Positions 61,750 through 64,000 of a DNA stretch of 64,000 nt are shown piece after piece. The notes beneath the pieces were generated by a model. That model made no database searches and had not been told where the DNA came from. It was given only the letters and a program-made list of their open reading frames with translations. The stretch spans positions 121,766 through 185,765 of the forward strand of contig JAHRFD010000007.1 in NCBI GenBank assembly GCA_020882975.1, written 5' to 3'. How positions within the stretch are numbered: the first letter of the stretch is position 1; every line of letters begins with the position of its first letter. The stretch comes from Microcoleus sp. EPA2 (lineage in GTDB: Bacteria; Cyanobacteriota; Cyanobacteriia; Cyanobacteriales; Microcoleaceae). The translations under genes and the position numbers were made by a program.

Positions 61750-64000
61750 ATGAAAAGCATCTACCCCACCCTTTCCACAACCCAAAACCTTGGTAAAAAC
61801 ACCAACATTGCAGGGAACCACCGTTCCCATCCTGTTAAAAATCTACTGATAGTCGATACAAAAGTAGAAAATAGTGATAGCTTGGCAAAAGGAGCAACGG
61901 AGGGTACAGAAGTATTCATGCTTGACCCTAACCTGGATGGAGTCAAGCAAATTACTAGAATTTTGGCTAATTGGAGAGATTTAGAAAGCGTTCAGATAGT
62001 TTCTCACGGCCAAGAAGGGCGACTACAAGTAGGGTCGATAGAACTCAATAGCAACAACATAGAAAGCTACAGCCATTTGTTGCAACAGTGGGGAAAATCT
62101 CTCAGCGAGAGAGGGGATATTTTGTTGTTGGGATGCAGCATTGCAGCAGGGAAAAGCGGCCAAGCTTTCCTGGGGAGACTGAGTGAAATTACTGGTGCAG
62201 ATATTGCAGCTTCCGATGATTTGACGGGGAGTGCGGCCCTTGGTGGCGACTGGGAATTAGAATTTGCGATCGGCAATATAGAAGCTAGCATCGCGATCGA
62301 TCGCCAAGTACAGCAAGAATATAGCGGTATCCTGGGGACATTAGTCAGCGAAACATTCAAAAACGATACAGTCATCGGCCCCTGGATTTATCGAGGCACT
62401 AACGGAACACTTTACGATCCCACAATCCCCATCACCAGGCAAATGGTTCCTGGTATTACCGGAGGAACCATATCCGGCGTAATTCCTGCTTTGGGTGGAG
62501 ACACACCAGGTAACGGAGTCCTGCGGCTGACTCCATCAGTTAAAAGACAGGAAGCTTTTGTCCTCTATGACAAGGCTATCCCAGCTACTGAGGGTCTAAA
62601 AGTTACTTTTGATTTTTTTGCTTATGGCACCGTCGCCGCAGAGGATGGTACTCTTTTTGGTGCTGATGGTATTAGCTTTTTCCTGGTGGATGGAACAGCT
62701 ACACCAAAAAAAGCAGGAGGCTTTGGAGGGTCTCTTGGCTATGCCCAAAACACCAGTAGTACCCCTGTTTCCCCCGGCATTTCTGGAGGTTATTTAGGTG
62801 TTGGGTTAGATGAGTTTGGTAATTTCTCAAATCCTACGGCAGGGCGAGTTGGTGGCACTGGATTTTCCCCGGATTCTATAGGTATTAGGGGTAGCGAAAA
62901 AAATTCTTACCAGTTTTTAACCAATGCTTCTATTGCTATTGGTATGGACAATAAAGATACAACGATTCGGAGTGAGGCAAAAAGAAGCGTTCAAATCACT
63001 CTGTTTCCGGTGCGTTCTGCAACACCCAACCGTCTTAGCGTTGCCTTCGATCTCAATGGTAATGGAGTATTTGAGCCTGGGGAGACGGTTATTGATATAC
63101 CAGATTTAAAGGCTGTAAATGGAGAAGTACCATCTACTCTGAAGTTTGGATTTGCGGCGGCTACAGGAGGTAATACTAATATCCATGAACTCAACAATGT
63201 AATTGTAGAAAGTATTAATGAGTTAACTTTGACCGCCGATCTTTCTGTTGTCAAAACAGGACCAGTATCAGCGAAAGTTGGTGAGACGGTGACTTATACG
63301 ATCGCCACTGCGAACAAAGGGCCATATGCCGCAGAAGGAGTGACGATTACAGATAGTATCATTCCGGGATTAACGGGAGTCACGGCATCGGATGGAGGAA
63401 CCTACGACGCAGTGACGGGGATTGTGACTTGGAAACCCGTGGAGATCGACAATGGCGCTACCATCACTCGGACGGTTGGGGTAGTGGTGCCAGCTACCCT
63501 GAGTGCGATTAGTAACACAGCTAGAAGCAGTGCTGTTACCACAGACCCAGACCTGAGCAATAACAACGGTACGGACCCCAAGGCTAAGGTGTCTACGACG
63601 ATTGCGGCTGTAGCAGACCTGGTAACTACTAAAAGTGGGTCTACTTCGAGTCCGGCGGGCGAGACGGTGACTTATACGATCGCCACGGTGAACAAAGGGC
63701 CAAGTCCGGCAACAGGAGTGACGATTACAGATAGTATCATTCCGGGGTTAACGGGAGTCACGGCATCGAATGGAGGAACCTACGACGCAGTGACGGGGAT
63801 AGTGACTTTTCCAACAGTGGCGATCGACAATGGCGCTACCATCACTCGGACGGTTGGGGTAGTGGTGCCGCCGACCCTGAGTGCGATTAGTAACACAGCT
63901 AGAAGCAGTGCTGTTACCACAGACCCAGACCTGAGCAATAACAACGGTACGGACCCCAAGGCTAAGGTGTCTACGACGATTGCGGCTGTAGCAGACCTGG
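61750..64000 (+). CDS. Adhesin-like protein: DUF4347, lectin-like region, DUF11 repeats (3' end outside window)
   Basis: The frame is open from ATG 61750 to the window end (750 residues visible). Residues about 35-195 match DUF4347 (LLIVDTKVEN; VQIVSHGQEGRLQVG with H86; DILLLGCSIAAGKSG with C129). His and Cys lie as in caspase-fold proteins, though activity is unproven. Residues about 200-490 resemble an L-type lectin (ADGISFFLVDG; GGYLGVGLDEFGNFS with the usual metal-site Asp and Asn). From about 495 DUF11-type repeats follow (AKVGETVTYTIATANKGPYA; DPDLSNNNGTD), about 126 residues each. There is no clear signal peptide. Such proteins are large secreted or surface proteins. No start signal stands out: the ATG is preceded by TTTTTTGAATC. 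Confidence 0.88.
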   Translation, partial: MKSIYPTLSTTQNLGKNTNIAGNHRSHPVKNLLIVDTKVENSDSLAKGATEGTEVFMLDPNLDGVKQITRILANWRDLESVQIVSHGQEGRLQVGSIELNSNNIESYSHLLQQWGKSLSERGDILLLGCSIAAGKSGQAFLGRLSEITGADIAASDDLTGSAALGGDWELEFAIGNIEASIAIDRQVQQEYSGILGTLVSETFKNDTVIGPWIYRGTNGTLYDPTIPITRQMVPGITGGTISGVIPALGGDTPGNGVLRLTPSVKRQEAFVLYDKAIPATEGLKVTFDFFAYGTVAAEDGTLFGADGISFFLVDGTATPKKAGGFGGSLGYAQNTSSTPVSPGISGGYLGVGLDEFGNFSNPTAGRVGGTGFSPDSIGIRGSEKNSYQFLTNASIAIGMDNKDTTIRSEAKRSVQITLFPVRSATPNRLSVAFDLNGNGVFEPGETVIDIPDLKAVNGEVPSTLKFGFAAATGGNTNIHELNNVIVESINELTLTADLSVVKTGPVSAKVGETVTYTIATANKGPYAAEGVTITDSIIPGLTGVTASDGGTYDAVTGIVTWKPVEIDNGATITRTVGVVVPATLSAISNTARSSAVTTDPDLSNNNGTDPKAKVSTTIAAVADLVTTKSGSTSSPAGETVTYTIATVNKGPSPATGVTITDSIIPGLTGVTASNGGTYDAVTGIVTFPTVAIDNGATITRTVGVVVPPTLSAISNTARSSAVTTDPDLSNNNGTDPKAKVSTTIAAVADL
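63241..63996 (+). repeat. 378-bp tandem repeats encoding DUF11 units
   Basis: The period is 378 bases, exactly 126 codons. For example GAGACGGTGACTTATACG recurs at 63283 and 63661, and GCGGCTGTAGCAGACCTGG at 63604 and 63982. The two units are near identical in nucleotides over most of their length, including silent positions. A third unit probably continues beyond the window. Confidence 0.92.

Overview
The window looks like chromosomal DNA of a filamentous, non-marine cyanobacterium of the Oscillatoria/Microcoleus/Phormidium type. The evidence is a set of cyanobacterial genes (Rubisco assembly factor Raf1, MenG, solanesyl diphosphate synthase, a short S1 paralogue, HetZ and a PatU-like protein), many HIP1 octamers (GCGATCGC), and many heptanucleotide tandem repeats between genes. 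The genus is inferred from general resemblance and was not tested. I see no tRNA, rRNA or CRISPR array.

Layout. (1) 1-5.7 kb, plus strand: a translation/transcription operon rimP-nusA-ylxR-infB, closed by a strong hairpin terminator. (2) 5.7-7.0 kb: a repeat tract, a cyanobacterial membrane protein, and a small conserved protein preceded by a possible 18-codon leader ORF. (3) 7.2-14.8 kb, mostly minus strand: a GT4 glycosyltransferase, a DegT-type aminotransferase, DUF1400, DUF3493 and DUF445 proteins, MenG, and a REC-GAF regulator. Repeats sit between them, including two copies of a MITE-like sequence. (4) 15-21.8 kb: raf1, a DUF4349 lipoprotein, a UvrD-like helicase, a dienelactone-hydrolase-like protein and a short ribosomal S1 paralogue. 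(5) 22-26.7 kb, minus strand: a TgpA-type transglutaminase and the hetZ-patU pair. (6) 26.8-28.2 kb: an IS200/IS605-type element whose single tnpB gene carries a frameshift. (7) 28.3-30.7 kb: a conserved hypothetical protein, sds, and a 52-residue membrane protein with a long leader.

(8) 30.9-56.7 kb is a two-component island of ten genes in two convergent blocks that meet at about 43.57 kb. The plus block is kinase, response regulator, two hybrid kinases, a REC-PAS kinase, an Rcp1-like regulator and a REC-GAF-GGDEF diguanylate cyclase. The minus block is two multi-PAS kinases, a REC-kinase and a 2156-residue hybrid kinase. The last protein carries a GAF domain with a DXCF motif and a second cysteine 28 residues later, the signature of a blue/green-type cyanobacteriochrome. 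The island therefore plausibly joins light sensing, phosphorelay and c-di-GMP output, but that coupling is inference.

(9) 57.3-59.8 kb: ppsA. (10) 59.8-61.7 kb: a long non-coding stretch with heptamer arrays, a dispersed GAAGG repeat and three tandem 64-bp units. (11) 61.75 kb to the end: the 5' part of a large secreted adhesin-like protein (DUF4347, an L-type-lectin-like region, DUF11 repeats) that runs off the window.
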